DNA of 64,000 nucleotides from Prostheceraeus crozeri. Its lineage: Eukaryota; Platyhelminthes; Polycladida; Euryleptidae. Numbering within the stretch: the stretch's first letter is position 1; each line of letters opens with the position of its first letter. The DNA lies in NCBI GenBank assembly GCA_907163375.1, contig CAJQUW010003048.1, positions 32,647 to 96,646 of the forward strand, given 5' to 3'. The position numbers were made by a program, and so were the translations under genes. A model generated the notes under the pieces. That model had not been told where the DNA came from. It worked only from the letters and a program-made list of their open reading frames with translations, and searched no databases. Of this stretch, positions 32,294 through 42,479 are shown piece by piece.

Positions 32294-33276
32294 TCAACCA
32301 ATAAAAGATTTACACCTGAGAATATTTCGAATTTCAGCATCTGCAAAACAATAAATCAAAACATTCCAAATACCAGACGAAAGTAAAATAGCAATATTGA
32401 TAGACCGAGGAAGATGTAGTTCATCAGAAACAATCGACAATAACAGTGGAAAACAGCATAAGATATTCAGACTTATAACCGCTCCTAACATAAGAACTAA
32501 TTTCATCATCTTTGAGAAAACCTTCTTATCCTTTCCCGCAACTTTTTTCCTTTCTTTTATATTTCGAGCAACACCAATTATAATGCCTAGATTCAGGATC
32601 ATAATGAGTACCAGCAGGAGCACACTGCAACCAATAGACAGCACAATGAAAGTATCACCCAAAACTCTATGAACACAATTTGAATATTCCAAATGACCAT
32701 CATGTGCACTGCCAAAGCTTATCATTGGAAATATAAATCCAGCTAATATAAGAAAAGCAAAATAGGAACAATTGACATTACCAATTCGTTTACTAGTGAC
32801 AATAATCTTAAATCTCAGAGGTTGATACACAGCAACTAAGCATTCAACTGACAAACTGATCAATGAAAATAGAAAAATATTCCAACCGACAGAAAAAATA
32901 GTAAAACCGAAAACACAGGAATATCTATTGTTCGGTAGGTAAATCCGATAAAATATGTAAGCACACGAAGAAATACTCGACAAAATGCTTGTGATATTTA
33001 AATACAGAAGTTGACGATATTTTCTTCTCTTAAATAATTTTGTTGCTATTATAATCGTACTACTGATTAAATTCAAAGAAGCACTGATGACAATAATTGC
33101 AACAATTATTGGCAGTAAGAGTGGATCTATATCACACCCATCATAAGTTTTGTCTCTTTTTGGAAGATGAAATATAGCTTGAAATAGTCCTGCGTGGATC
33201 AGGAGGTTTGACGAGCATGTTACCAGTTCAATAAATGTCATCTGTGGAATCTCGTAAATCTTCAAATTTAATTCCT
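32294..33276 (-). CDS. Class A-like 7TM receptor, main exon (paralogue 2)
   Basis: A paralogue of the receptor at 28909-29924 in the same orientation, 2.4 kb away. Seven hydrophobic segments, Cys pair (YSCVFG before TM3; SNCVHR in loop 2), TM6 proline (CCFPLLL) and NVLIY in TM7 are conserved. The DRY position again reads ECL (SVECLVAVYQPLRF), so the arginine is missing in both. The exon starts at 33276 after TTTTCTTTTCAG. The first codons after the acceptor (E-L-N-L-K-I-Y-E-I-P-Q) align with K-Q-N-L-K-L-H-H-I-P-Q of paralogue 1 in the same phase, so the intron was present before duplication. The extracellular CSS...TYDGCDIDP is conserved. Exon 1 was not found. The family looks lineage-specific; I cannot name a ligand. 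Confidence 0.82.
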
Positions 33277-33412
33277 CTGAAAAGAAAATTGCAGCAATTA
33301 AAGTAATTGGATGCTAACTTCATGAAATTTGAGAAATCGGAATAACAAATTTTATTCTGTCTGATCTAGACGGTCTTCTCGAGCTGAAACACAACTTTTA
33401 TTCCAGCTTTGT

Positions 33413-33635
33413 AGACGAAGTCTGCGTGGCGCAGTGATTAAATGCTTGGCATAGCGATCTTTTGGTCCAGAGGTCGAGCCCCAAAAGTGTCATTGAAAGT
33501 CAACAGGAAGGGTATCTGGACTAAAAGTACCACAACGCGCCGGAGAAGTCTGGCTACATCAGCACCGTCTATGCCCCAGTATGGGGGGGAGTAGTGACGC
33601 TAAAGGTTCACCGTGTAGACGACATTTTTTAATCT
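33413..33635 (+). repeat. tRNA-derived SINE
   Basis: The A box TGGCGCAGTGATTAAATGC (33427-33445) and B box GGTCGAGCCCC (33472-33482) are about 27 bp apart, as in a tRNA-headed SINE transcribed by RNA polymerase III. About 150 bp of non-tRNA body follow (GGAGAAGTCTGGCTACATCA, CACCGTGTAGACGAC) before a T-rich end. No second copy occurs in the window, so the 3' limit is approximate. Confidence 0.75.
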
Positions 33636-33899
33636 ATTTAAGTCTGGGATTGAAATAGAGATTCATAGCAGTCAAATAAAGAAAAAAAATTTCAACAAAT
33701 TTCTTTGACGTGTAATTCGTACTAACCACGCTGGGAGGGAAAGATCTAGCGCGTATTGATATTGAGAGAGTTATTGAGTTGGTTTACAATCAGGGAAGAG
33801 CAGTCAAAGACGTATATATCCCAAGTCACCAACACTAAAAGCAAAATAGAAAACACGAAGATTGTACCATCTACCTAGCAAGTATTGTTACTCCGACCG

Positions 33900-34150
33900 G
33901 CTTTTAGTCTATAAATTTACTTGCTTATTATGTGGCGATTTCTACATCGGTCATACTAACCGCCAGTTCATTAATAGGTACAAAGAACACCAGCGCGATA
34001 TCACTGATAAGAACAAGGAGCGCTTCTAGAAATTTCATGCGGACGAACAGGTTCCGTCAGTAAACGACCTGACCATAGATATCTTGGACAAAAGCGGCAA
34101 TGCCGTTGACTGCCGAATTAGTGAAGCTCGTCAAATTGACAGATGAAGAC
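33900..34150 (+). pseudogene. Relic GIY-YIG endonuclease domain of a Penelope-like element
   Basis: One frame reads LLVYKFTCLLCGDFYIGHTN, followed by RQFINRYKEHQRDI, an in-frame TAG at about 34027, then a tail ending CRISEARQID. VYKFTC...FYIG...R...YKEH is the GIY-YIG core with the CxxC knuckle found in Penelope-like endonucleases. No reverse transcriptase follows or precedes within 1 kb, so this is an orphan fragment. It differs from the Naiad endonuclease at 13.5 kb, so it comes from another PLE lineage. Confidence 0.65.
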
Positions 34151-34169
34151 ACTTGTTTTTAACACAATG

Positions 34170-35243
34170 CCAGGAAAATATACATAGACCATTGAAGAAA
34201 CATGTGCATGAAGTTGTCATCACCATAGTCATCTTGTACTGTCATCAAGCAGTTATCTTGTAACATAGAAACACTACTCACAATGGATTTATGAGTAGCA
34301 CTGTCAGTTTTAAACGGTCAGATTTTCAGGTCTCTAAATATTTTTGATGTACTTGTTTATTTGGATGTACAGTTACTGCACCTCTCCTGCTCAATATGTA
34401 ACTAAGATAGTAGATGAATAATAACTGAAGATAAATAGTCAAGGCCTCCTTCATTTTTGTTTAGCAGAATTGCATCGCTGTCTTCATTTGGACGCTTTGC
34501 GAAGTGCTCTATACAGAGATTACAGCATGTCTACCTCTGTCTCATTAAGCATGTCTCATTAAGCTACCTCAGATGATCGACTGATGACAACATAAAGTGG
34601 CTAAATGCACTCGCGTGCATATATGGTCAGTGTACGGATGAAACCCGTTAAATTATGAAAGATCATAAACAACTACTTCCCAGACACTGTTTTCAGAGAC
34701 AGGATTTGCACCGCAACATCGGTAGCTCCCGCGATCTCATTTTGATACTAGAAGAGACAAGGTCAGGCAAGGACAAAATAATCATGTACTTTACAATAAA
34801 ACAAAGTACACCTGAGGCCAACCACGCAGGATTTAAACAACTACTGAAATTATTCATCAGAAATCCACCATTTTATAATGAAGGATTCACGATTTGATCA
34901 ATTTCTTGCACCCAATGACTTTTCATTTCAATTGAGCAAAAAAAGGAGATACTTCAGCAGACACTGTAAATTTTATTATAATGCGGCAGATTCTTCGCCC
35001 GTCTCGATGCCAAATGACTGAAGAAAATGCCAAGAGTTGAAGTACTTCCTTTTTGCTCTTGAGATGACATCCGGACATTGTGGAAATAACTCAACGCGCT
35101 AATTCATTTAAATTGTCGAATACTCTCACAACTTCTCAGTAATTCCTAATACATTGCGTGCACTCGTGCATCCAAATAGCTTACGTTCCCAGATAATTGA
35201 TTTGAAGTAATTGACATTTTTCATTAAAGGCAATTAAAAGTAA
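34170..35243. other. Intergenic, nothing recognised
   Basis: An ORF at 34655-34897 shows no domain. No repeat partner was seen. Confidence 0.4.
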
Positions 35244-35245
35244 TA

Positions 35246-36166
35246 CAGTAGAGGCCGCTTATTGTGACCACGGTTATTACGGACAAGCCGGCTAGGGACC
35301 GAATTTTGCCTAATTAAATACGCCGTATAATGCGGACAAGCACCGTCTATTACGGACAGTCGAGTTGGATTCACGAGGTTGCATCGAATGCTCGTATCAA
35401 CCAATAATATCAAAGCACTTGCAGTTGAAGGTAAAGAATAGCTTTTTGGTATTTTTCAAGTTTATTACTATGAGAATAACGTCTCCATGTAACATGAATG
35501 GACCGATGCTGATGGAGAAAGTGAACCAAATCGCCGAGGAGGCCGGTGCCGAGTTCCATGCCACACACGGATGGAGGAAACGAAATCGGCTCGCTTTCGT
35601 CACTCTTCAATGGGAATCAGCTGAAGCGGAAACCTCCAGCGCTGATGACTTTCTCAAGAACAAGTGGCCCGACTTGAAGCATCAGTTCAACATTTGTGAC
35701 ATTTTCAGGACAGGAGTCTACTTCAGGGCTGTGCTGGACTCAACATATGTGAAAAAGAGGCTGAGAAAAGCGCGGAAGGCTTCAAGATCGCCATAAATCG
35801 ACTGACCGTTCTTGTAACATGCTGTCTGGAGGGCGAGAAGTTCCCCCTCCTCGTCATCGGACAATCAAGGTCTCCACGATGCTTCAAAAACGTCCATCGG
35901 ATGCCCAACGTTGCCCACGAAGCCAGTAAGAAAGCGTGGATGACCGGAGAAATCTGGCAGCGTTATCTTCGAAATTTGAATTTGAAGATGGGGCGCCAGA
36001 AACGCAAGATCTTGCTGCTAGTCGACAGTTGCAGCGACTAGCAACAACTGAATAATAAAATTTTTACATACATAAAATGCTGTGGTTTTCGGTTATAAGG
36101 GACATGAGATATATAATACGGACATGAGCCTCTGGCCGAAGGTGTCCGGAATAAGCGGCGACTATC
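35246..36166 (+). mobile_element. Tigger/pogo-like element, internally deleted
   Basis: The left end is TA followed by CAGTAGAGGCCGCTTATTG. The right end, read on the minus strand, is ...AGTCGCCGCTTATTCCGGAC. The terminal motif (CAGT..., CCGCTTATT..., GGAC) is typical of Tigger elements, which insert at TA. At 0.92 kb it is much shorter than an autonomous Tigger (~2.5 kb), because both the N-terminal HTH part and everything after the second catalytic Asp are missing. Confidence 0.78.
35365..36040 (+). pseudogene. Tigger transposase fragment
   Basis: From about 35490 the frame encodes the CENP-B/Tc5-type HTH (NGPMLMEKVNQIAEEAG, then HATHGWRKRNR), followed by the start of the DDE domain. The expected first catalytic Asp (NADETG in relatives) is absent: the text reads DIFRTGVYFRA, a small in-frame deletion. 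After codon ~140 a frameshift near 35770 leads to GFKIAINRLTVLVTCCLEGE, then FPLLVIGQSRSPRCFKN, and ends at LLLVDSCSD with a stop, at the position of the second Asp. It cannot be catalytic and survives only as a passenger. Confidence 0.8.
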
Positions 36167-36473
36167 ATTTGATTTCAATGATTTAGATGAAATATGACGT
36201 GCTGACCAAATGGCCTGAAATATAGTGTCTGCACATTCTCCGCGCGGACCTGCCATGACTCAATAAACATGGAAATCACCATATTTGTAATCGCAAGCGG
36301 TGAGTGGCGAATTTGATAACAACCATAATTATTTCAACGACGCAATGACATGTGAAACTAAGTTACTTCTTTTAATGTTCACTAATGAGATAAAGCATCT
36401 GAATATTTTATTTCTTATTTATATGTCGCACAAAAGTCATACATAATTATTGTCAGTATCATAGAAAAACAAG

Positions 36474-36537
36474 ATGCTTACTTTGCTGCAGATGATAGTA
36501 ACTCAATGTACTTCGCTTTTAATCATTTTTGTTCAAG
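36474..36537 (+). other. Possible signal-peptide exon
   Basis: An ATG opens 21 codons of hydrophobic, signal-like sequence (MLTLLQMIVTQ then CTSLLIIFVQ), running straight into a consensus splice donor (CAAG|GTGAGT) at 36537/36538. No matching downstream exon could be recognised, so it may be chance. Confidence 0.25.
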
Positions 36538-37231
36538 GTGAGTACAATTTTATTGATACAACAGCCCTTAGCTATGGATAGGCAAACGGGATATAATGGT
36601 TTGGATAAGCAGTATGGCATTTGTGAGTTGGTTTTTGGCTTATGTAACTCCCTCAATGACATTCCTGAGCTAAGATATAATATTAAAAATTACTACAGAT
36701 GAGAGATCCAATAAGCAGCAGTCACTATGACATTTACTAAAAAGAGGACTGAACCTGGGTACTAACTACGACTAAGAAATGAGTCCCAGAATCTAGTACT
36801 CTTCGAGTTCGAAAATATTGGTTAGAGCTCTTTGGGATCGAAAGCACAGTACGTAATTCGTACTCATTACTCATTACAATGCTTAAGAAAATGAGAACAA
36901 TAAAATCACTGCGAATTGAGTATATATGTACATACCTTCGAGCCCAGATAGTGTACGTATCATGCCTGGGCGATGATTATCTCGACCTCGAATTTTAAAC
37001 TCCCATTTTCTAGCATGCAAAGTATTCAACGCTGCTCATCAGGGCTGGAAAATGGTCGTGACAACCGGTTTCATGTGCCATATTTTGCAGACTTCATTAA
37101 ACAGAAATACATGCAAAACATCGAATCGAAGAGACTTGGACCCCAATCCTTTTGAATACTGACTTTGCCAAATTACAATCTTCTAAAATTGTTCTGATTA
37201 ATACAAAAACCACCTTTCGATAAGCAGGCCA
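36538..37231. other. Intergenic, nothing recognised
   Basis: One small ORF (36973-37155) without a domain. AT-rich, no repeat partner. Confidence 0.4.
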
Positions 37232-37376
37232 TCTGGGTGATGCGAATACCTTTCAATCTTGTATTGAATCTCCATACAGCATTCAAGAGAGTGATATTGA
37301 AGTTGAGGCCATGCAGGCAGGATCTTGAATGCTGTATGGAGATTCAACACAAGATTGAAAGGTAGGCGCATCGCCT
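37232..37376. repeat. Hairpin repeat with ~50-bp arms
   Basis: ACCTTTCAATCTTGTATTGA and CTCCATACAGCATTCAAGA (left) are mirrored at 37323-37376. The loop is 36 bp. Near-perfect arms, probably a small MITE. Confidence 0.85.
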
Positions 37377-37707
37377 ATGGTGCTCGTTACCATGTGGAAG
37401 CCGTATGTCAGCCAGCATTTTGCTCTTCATCCAATAAATTCCTGTGTTTTCTTATTTTCGGGAGGAATCACAACTAAATAGAAGTCTCCTTTCGTTCATC
37501 TACAATTCAGTTTTTCATGTAGTATAGATAGCAGATGAATTTAATAATCGGTAAATATCCCTGACTATTTCAAATTGGCAAGCTGTGTTAAATGCTGATA
37601 GACTCATATGATATTTATAGGAAGTAGTGATGCATACAGGACGTAGAGTGTCAAGCAAGAAAATGTCAGCGCTCAGTGAAGATTTCCATACCAAAAGATT
37701 TATTTCA

Positions 37708-37828
37708 TCGGAGATTGTCACGTTCTAAAAAATTGTTTTATCAATTTCTGAAATACTAAATTTTTGAAAATTATTCCTATGTTTATATTCTAGCGATTCG
37801 GGGCATGAGACTTTAACATGTAAGCATG
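37708..37828 (+). repeat. 121-bp direct duplication, first copy
   Basis: Identical to 38961-39081 as far as I can read (starts TCGGAGATTGTCACG, ends ATGTAAGCATG). The second copy lies inside the left arm of the long inverted repeat that begins 350 bp further on. Identity indicates a recent copying event. Confidence 0.85.
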
Positions 37829-38177
37829 GTAATGCTAACAAATAAATGTGTTTGAAAATGTTTCTCATTTGTTAGAATCATGTTTAACTTCCTCAGCAAG
37901 TTGCTGAGAACGTCGAGGAACCAGAGGTGAAGTGTCCCATTTAGGCCTACTTTACGCGAATGACCGCAACTGTGGAGAGGCGCCTGTGGTAATTCGTGTG
38001 CTGTATGAAATATGCTGTGATAAATATTGAAGTGAAGTACAGTTGTTCTCGTTGTTTCGCTCTTGTTTCATGGGTGAAAAGAAAGTAAGGAAGAGGAGGA
38101 AGGAGGAGAAGTAAGAGGTTCCATGGTAATATCAAATTAATGATATTCTTTTTGCTATACTACACAAAGGGTACACA
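37829..38177 (-). repeat. Inverted segmental duplicate of 45850-46200
   Basis: Matches the complement of 45850-46200 over ~350 bp with few differences (AACTTCCTCAGCAAGT, CATTCGCGTAAAGTAGG, GAGGCGCCTGTGG, TCAAATTAATGATATTC). The homology continues into the adjoining CATAGAGTA MITE on both sides, so the duplicated unit is MITE plus flank, not a transposon alone. Confidence 0.8.
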
Positions 38178-38960
38178 CATAGAGTAGGAATATACTCGTA
38201 TATAGGTAGAGTGTCGACTCAAAAAAGTGTCTGTAGTGAAAATTTTTATATGAAAAGATTTAGCTTCTTGTGGAGATTAGATTCGCGTAGTTCAAAAAAT
38301 AGTTTGAGCAGTTTTAAAAAAAGTCAAAATTTTGCCAATTTATATACTACCGAGATGACTCCTCTATGCAAGTAGTATACAACAAGTTGGATATCAAAAG
38401 GAATGAATGTTTGGTAAAGCATCCTAGCTAAGCAGAAATTATGCTGATTATCATGGGAATTTCATGATCGTTTTTATAATGGACGTCTTCATGAAAAGGT
38501 CGACATCTTATCTTTCTTGGCTGAAATTTCATATTTCTAATTCATGAAAGCAACAGCAAGTCATCGAGTTGCCAATTTAACAAATATTACCTCTCCAAGG
38601 TTGTCATGACACGGACAATCTGTAAAATAATACCATTTCCTTCTACTTTGCTATCATGATCAGTCAATTGCCATACCTAATTGCCAATTGCCATGCCAAT
38701 ACCTAGCATAATTGCTCTATGAATTTAGTGAATCATAAAATCATGTGCCTATTGAAATTAAATTAATCAACATAAACATAATTGAATTCCAACTGCGTAG
38801 AGGTATATGATTCTATCCGCTTGTAGCTGAATTTTGCAGAGATATTTTGTTAACCGGAGAAAACAGTCTGCAACATTTCCACTTTAATTACAGAACTCTG
38901 CAGTTATATTCAAGAATCCAGCAGATTTATTTCATCGGAGATTCAAACATTCTATAAAAT

Positions 38961-39081
38961 TCGGAGATTGTCACGTTCTAAAAAATTGTTTTATCAATTT
39001 CTGAAATACTAAATTTTTGAAAATTATTCCTATGTTTATATTCTAGCGATTCGGGGCATGAGACTTTAACATGTAAGCATG
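38961..39081 (+). repeat. 121-bp direct duplication, second copy
   Basis: Exact partner of 37708-37828. It is enclosed by a local duplication of TTTCCACTTTAATTACAGAA (38878 and 39355), showing that this arm was rearranged after the inverted repeat formed. Confidence 0.85.
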
Positions 39082-39964
39082 AAACTTATTAGATACCAAA
39101 AAGAATGAAAATTTAATCAGTACATGCATCTTAATCAAACAAAAATTAAACTCATTATGCAGAAATTTTCATGAGCCGCACCATAATGCAAGTCTTCACA
39201 GAAAAGTTGAGATATTTTTCTACTTCATGGCTCAAATTTCATTCAAGTTTGCTAACTTAGCAAATCTAATAATTCATAGTCCTACATTTCTTTTCCACCA
39301 GGCTAAATGGATCTGTAAAGTAATATTGGATCTTATCCAAATTGTTGACACCATTTCCACTTTAATTACAGAACTCTGCAGTTATATTCAAGAATCCAGC
39401 AGATTTATTTCAGCATTTCAAGTTTATATTTCAGATTGAAGCATTATTTTTGACAACAACATTTTAATTTCAGAGAATTTTTGTGCGTGTGTTTAAATCA
39501 TTTATATTTGAGAATGCAACACTTATATTTCAGACTTTGTAATTTCTAATTCAGAAATAGACTTTATATTTCAGAAATGATCATTTATAATTCATTTTTA
39601 GTCAATTATGTTTCAGAATTCCAGAAAAGACGATATATATTTCAGAAATGATCATTTCACTTTCAGAATTGGTCACTTGCAATTCAGATGTCAAGTTTTA
39701 ATTTCAGAAACTGTGATATATATTTCAGAATGCATCAATTAAATTTGAGAATGTCGAATTTTTCAGAATTTGTTTCTATAAATCAGAAGTGCCATTTTCA
39801 ATAAAATAGAAGCCTCCATCACTTTGTGAGATATTCAATATTCTTTAATTTGATTTTGTAAGATAAAAGATGCGTTTTTTCATCCAGAGATTTTATATTT
39901 AATATCATTCGTGAAGCTTTAAAGTTGTGTATAAATAGACGTACAGTTATGAAGATAGTTTAAG

Positions 39965-40938
39965 TCACTGACCAACTCGAAGATCCCTCAATTCAAGGAC
40001 ATCACCATGGAAAGTTGTGGAATGCTGGCAGCAACGAAGGCACATTTGGTCACTGAGGCTGTTGATTCCATCCTGGACCATGTTCTCCAAATACTGAAGT
40101 CGCAGCTCGCCCACTCCTGAGCCATGAACCTCGGGAATGCGTAAATGCCTTTTGACATATGCTTTGAGAGATGACCACATGGACTCAATCGGGTTCAGAG
40201 GTGGAGAATATGGTGCTAGACGTAGCAGGATACTTCCAGTCCTGGCAAGGGCTTCGTCTATTCGTGAGTGGCACGGAGCATTGTCACAAACAATTATCAA
40301 ATTGTTTAATTGCTTTCCTGATTGCTCCCAGGTTTGAAGCAGCTCCTGTATCCATTCATTGCAGGAGTCACTCCTAAAGGCACCTCGACGCTTGATCATC
40401 GCAACTATCCCTTCGGAGGATATTGCTCCAATTACGTGAATATTCGGACCTTGTGATGGTGGACGATCTTAAATGGCCCTTGTTCCACGTCGTGACCAAC
40501 CTTGAGTGCGACGACAAAACAGACTGAAGTTAGTCTCGTCAATCCATATGACGTCCTTCCCCGATTGTGTGTACTGATTCAAGGACAATACATACTGTTT
40601 TCGTTGAGCCTTGTTCTCCTCCGAGTTCATCGTAGTTGGACGATGGTGAATTTTATAGTGTACATTTCCCCGTCCAAATAGATAGCTATCGTGCAGACTG
40701 CCAACCTGACCGACAAATCCTCGACTAAGAAGCTTTGAATTTGCTTCAGTGTCAGCTCTGGATTCTCTTCGAGCTTCTCCAAAACCAGATCAAGTTGCTC
40801 CTGGCTGACGTATTTCTTCTTGTATCCTCCTCGCCGCTTCCCATCACTTTCACCCGAACGGATCCATCCATAAGCTGTCTTGTATTTCACCTGGAGTGAT
40901 TCCGCTAAGGCTTTCCAATCACCTCCTCTTTCCGAACA
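39965..40938 (-). pseudogene. IS630/Tc1-superfamily-like transposase, decayed
   Basis: Minus strand. The N-terminal part (40938-40660) reads WKALAESLQVKYKTAYGWIR and then QEQLDLVLEKLEENPELTL, a double helix-turn-helix. A frameshift near 40655 leads to RPTTMNSEENKAQRKQYV, then VIWIDETNFSLFCRRTQGW (first Asp). A TAA at 40469-40471 interrupts, and the frame resumes to IIVCDNAPCH (second Asp) and YSPPLNPIESMWS (Glu). I count 32 residues between the last two acidic residues, not the 34 of Tc1. The upstream RING frame continues into this one across a single TAG. It is dead because of two stops and a frameshift, but the catalytic triad is otherwise preserved. Confidence 0.78.
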
Positions 40939-41190
40939 CTACACGATTCTTTTCCGATCTTGATTTGTGTACTTTGAATAGGTCTCATGCTCCACTTCTT
41001 CAGTCTCCTCGACCTCACCTCGACAGAGGGCGCAGATAGCATTGACGCTGTTCGTAATAGGAGCAATGCAATCGCGGTGGAATAAATGCATGCATAGCAG
41101 GATTTGTAATAATGTTGCTTTTGACATTGGTCTCAAACAAATTGCACAATTATCGGACACTTGCATTGTCACCAACAGTAATTTTATCAA
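40939..41190 (-). CDS. RING-H2 finger ORF preceding the transposase
   Basis: Starting at the ATG 41166, the protein reads MQVSDNCAICLRPM...; RING ligands are C7-x2-C10-x14-C25-x-H27-x2-H30-x2-C33-x11-C45-x2-C48, a complete C3H2C3 (RING-H2) set, followed by an acidic tail (EVEETEEVEHE). RING-H2 domains usually recruit ubiquitin-conjugating enzymes. The ORF lies between the long inverted arms and is in the same frame as the transposase 3' of it, parted only by TAG at 40939-40941. Either the RING is a separate small protein of the element or the original protein was a RING-transposase fusion. The intact ligand set argues for past selection. Confidence 0.72.
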   Translation of the reverse strand: MIKLLLVTMQVSDNCAICLRPMSKATLLQILLCMHLFHRDCIAPITNSVNAICALCRGEVEETEEVEHETYSKYTNQDRKRIV

Positions 41191-41389
41191 TCATCTGTGT
41201 TGGCCAATTTATACCTTAGCCTCCTGCACACTATTCGGATCTTTGCAAGCATTTTCTGACAACTGAGAAGTGCTTAAATTAAACTGATGCATTCTGAAAT
41301 ATATTTCACCGTTTCTGAAATTGAAACTTGACATCTGAAAGTGAAATGGGGATTTCTGAAATATAAATGACTAAAAATGAATTATAAAT

Positions 41390-41590
41390 GATCATTTCTG
41401 AAATATAAAGTCTATTTCTGAATTAGAAATGACAAAGTCTGAAATATAAAGTCCAAAAATGAATTATAAATGATCATTTCTGAAATATAAAGTCCAAAAA
41501 TGAATTATAAATGATCATTTCTGAAATATAAAGTCCAAAAATGAATTATAAATGATCATTTCTGAAATATAAAGTCTATTTCTGAATTAG
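41390..41590. repeat. 41-bp tandem repeat, about 4 units
   Basis: AATGATCATTTCTGAAATAT followed by AAAGTCCAAAAATGAATTATA repeats at 41-bp spacing. The mirrored position in the left arm (39570-39605) has one unit only. AT-rich and non-coding. Confidence 0.8.
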
Positions 41591-42479
41591 AAATTACAAA
41601 GTCTGAAATATAAGTGTTGCATTCTCAGATATAAATGATTGAAACACACACACAAAAATTCCCTGAAATTAAAATGTTGTTGTCAAAAATATAAATGCTT
41701 CAATCTGAAATATAAACTTGAAATGCTGAAATAAATCTGCTGGATTCTTGAATATAACTGCAGAGTTCTGTAATTAAAGTGGAAATGTTGCAGACTGTTT
41801 TCTCCGGTTAACAAAATATCTCTGCAAAATTCAGCTACAAGCGGATAGAATCATATACCTCTACGCAGTTGGAATTCAATTATGTTTATGTTGATTAATT
41901 TAATTTCAATAGGCACATGATTTTATAATTCACTAAATTCATAGAGCAATTATCCTAGGTAGTGGTATGGCAATTGGCAATTAGCTATGGCAATTGACAA
42001 ATCATTATAGCAAAGTAGAAGGAAATGGTATTATTTTACAGATTGTCCGTGTCATGACAACCTTGGAGAGGTAATATTTGTTAAATTGGCAACTCGATGA
42101 CTTGCTGTTGTTTTCATGAATTAGAAATATGAAATTTCAGCCAAGAAAGATAAGATGTCGACCTTTTCATGAAGACGTCCATTATAAAAACGATCATGAA
42201 ATTCCCATGATAATCAGCTTGATTTCCGCTTAGCTAGGATGCTTTAGGAAATATTCATTCCTTTTGATATCCAACTTGTTGTATACTACTTGCATAGAGG
42301 AGTCATCTCGGTAGTATATAAATTGGCAAAATTTTGACTTTTTTTAAAACTGCTCAAAAATTTTTTTGAACCACGGGAACGTAGTCTCCGCAAAAAACTG
42401 AATTTTTTCATACAAAAATTTTGACTGTATACAGATACTTTTTTGAGTCGACACTCTACCTATATATCCCTACTCTATG

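Larger units (their letters stand above)
38178..42479 (-). mobile_element. Long-TIR element carrying RING and transposase ORFs
   Basis: The arms extend from 38178 to about 39745 and from about 41272 to 42479 in opposite orientation; the outer ends are CATAGAGTAGG and its complement CTACTCTATG. The outer ~440 bp belong to the CATAGAGTA MITE family. The inner part holds AT-rich words such as ATTTCTGAAATATAAA. The left arm is longer because of a ~470-bp insertion-duplication near 38930-39400; the right arm carries four units of a 41-bp repeat (41390-41590) that is single in the left. The 1.5-kb centre encodes, on the minus strand, a RING finger and a D-D-E transposase. No target duplication was found, so the outer limits may be those of two flanking MITEs. 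Confidence 0.65.
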
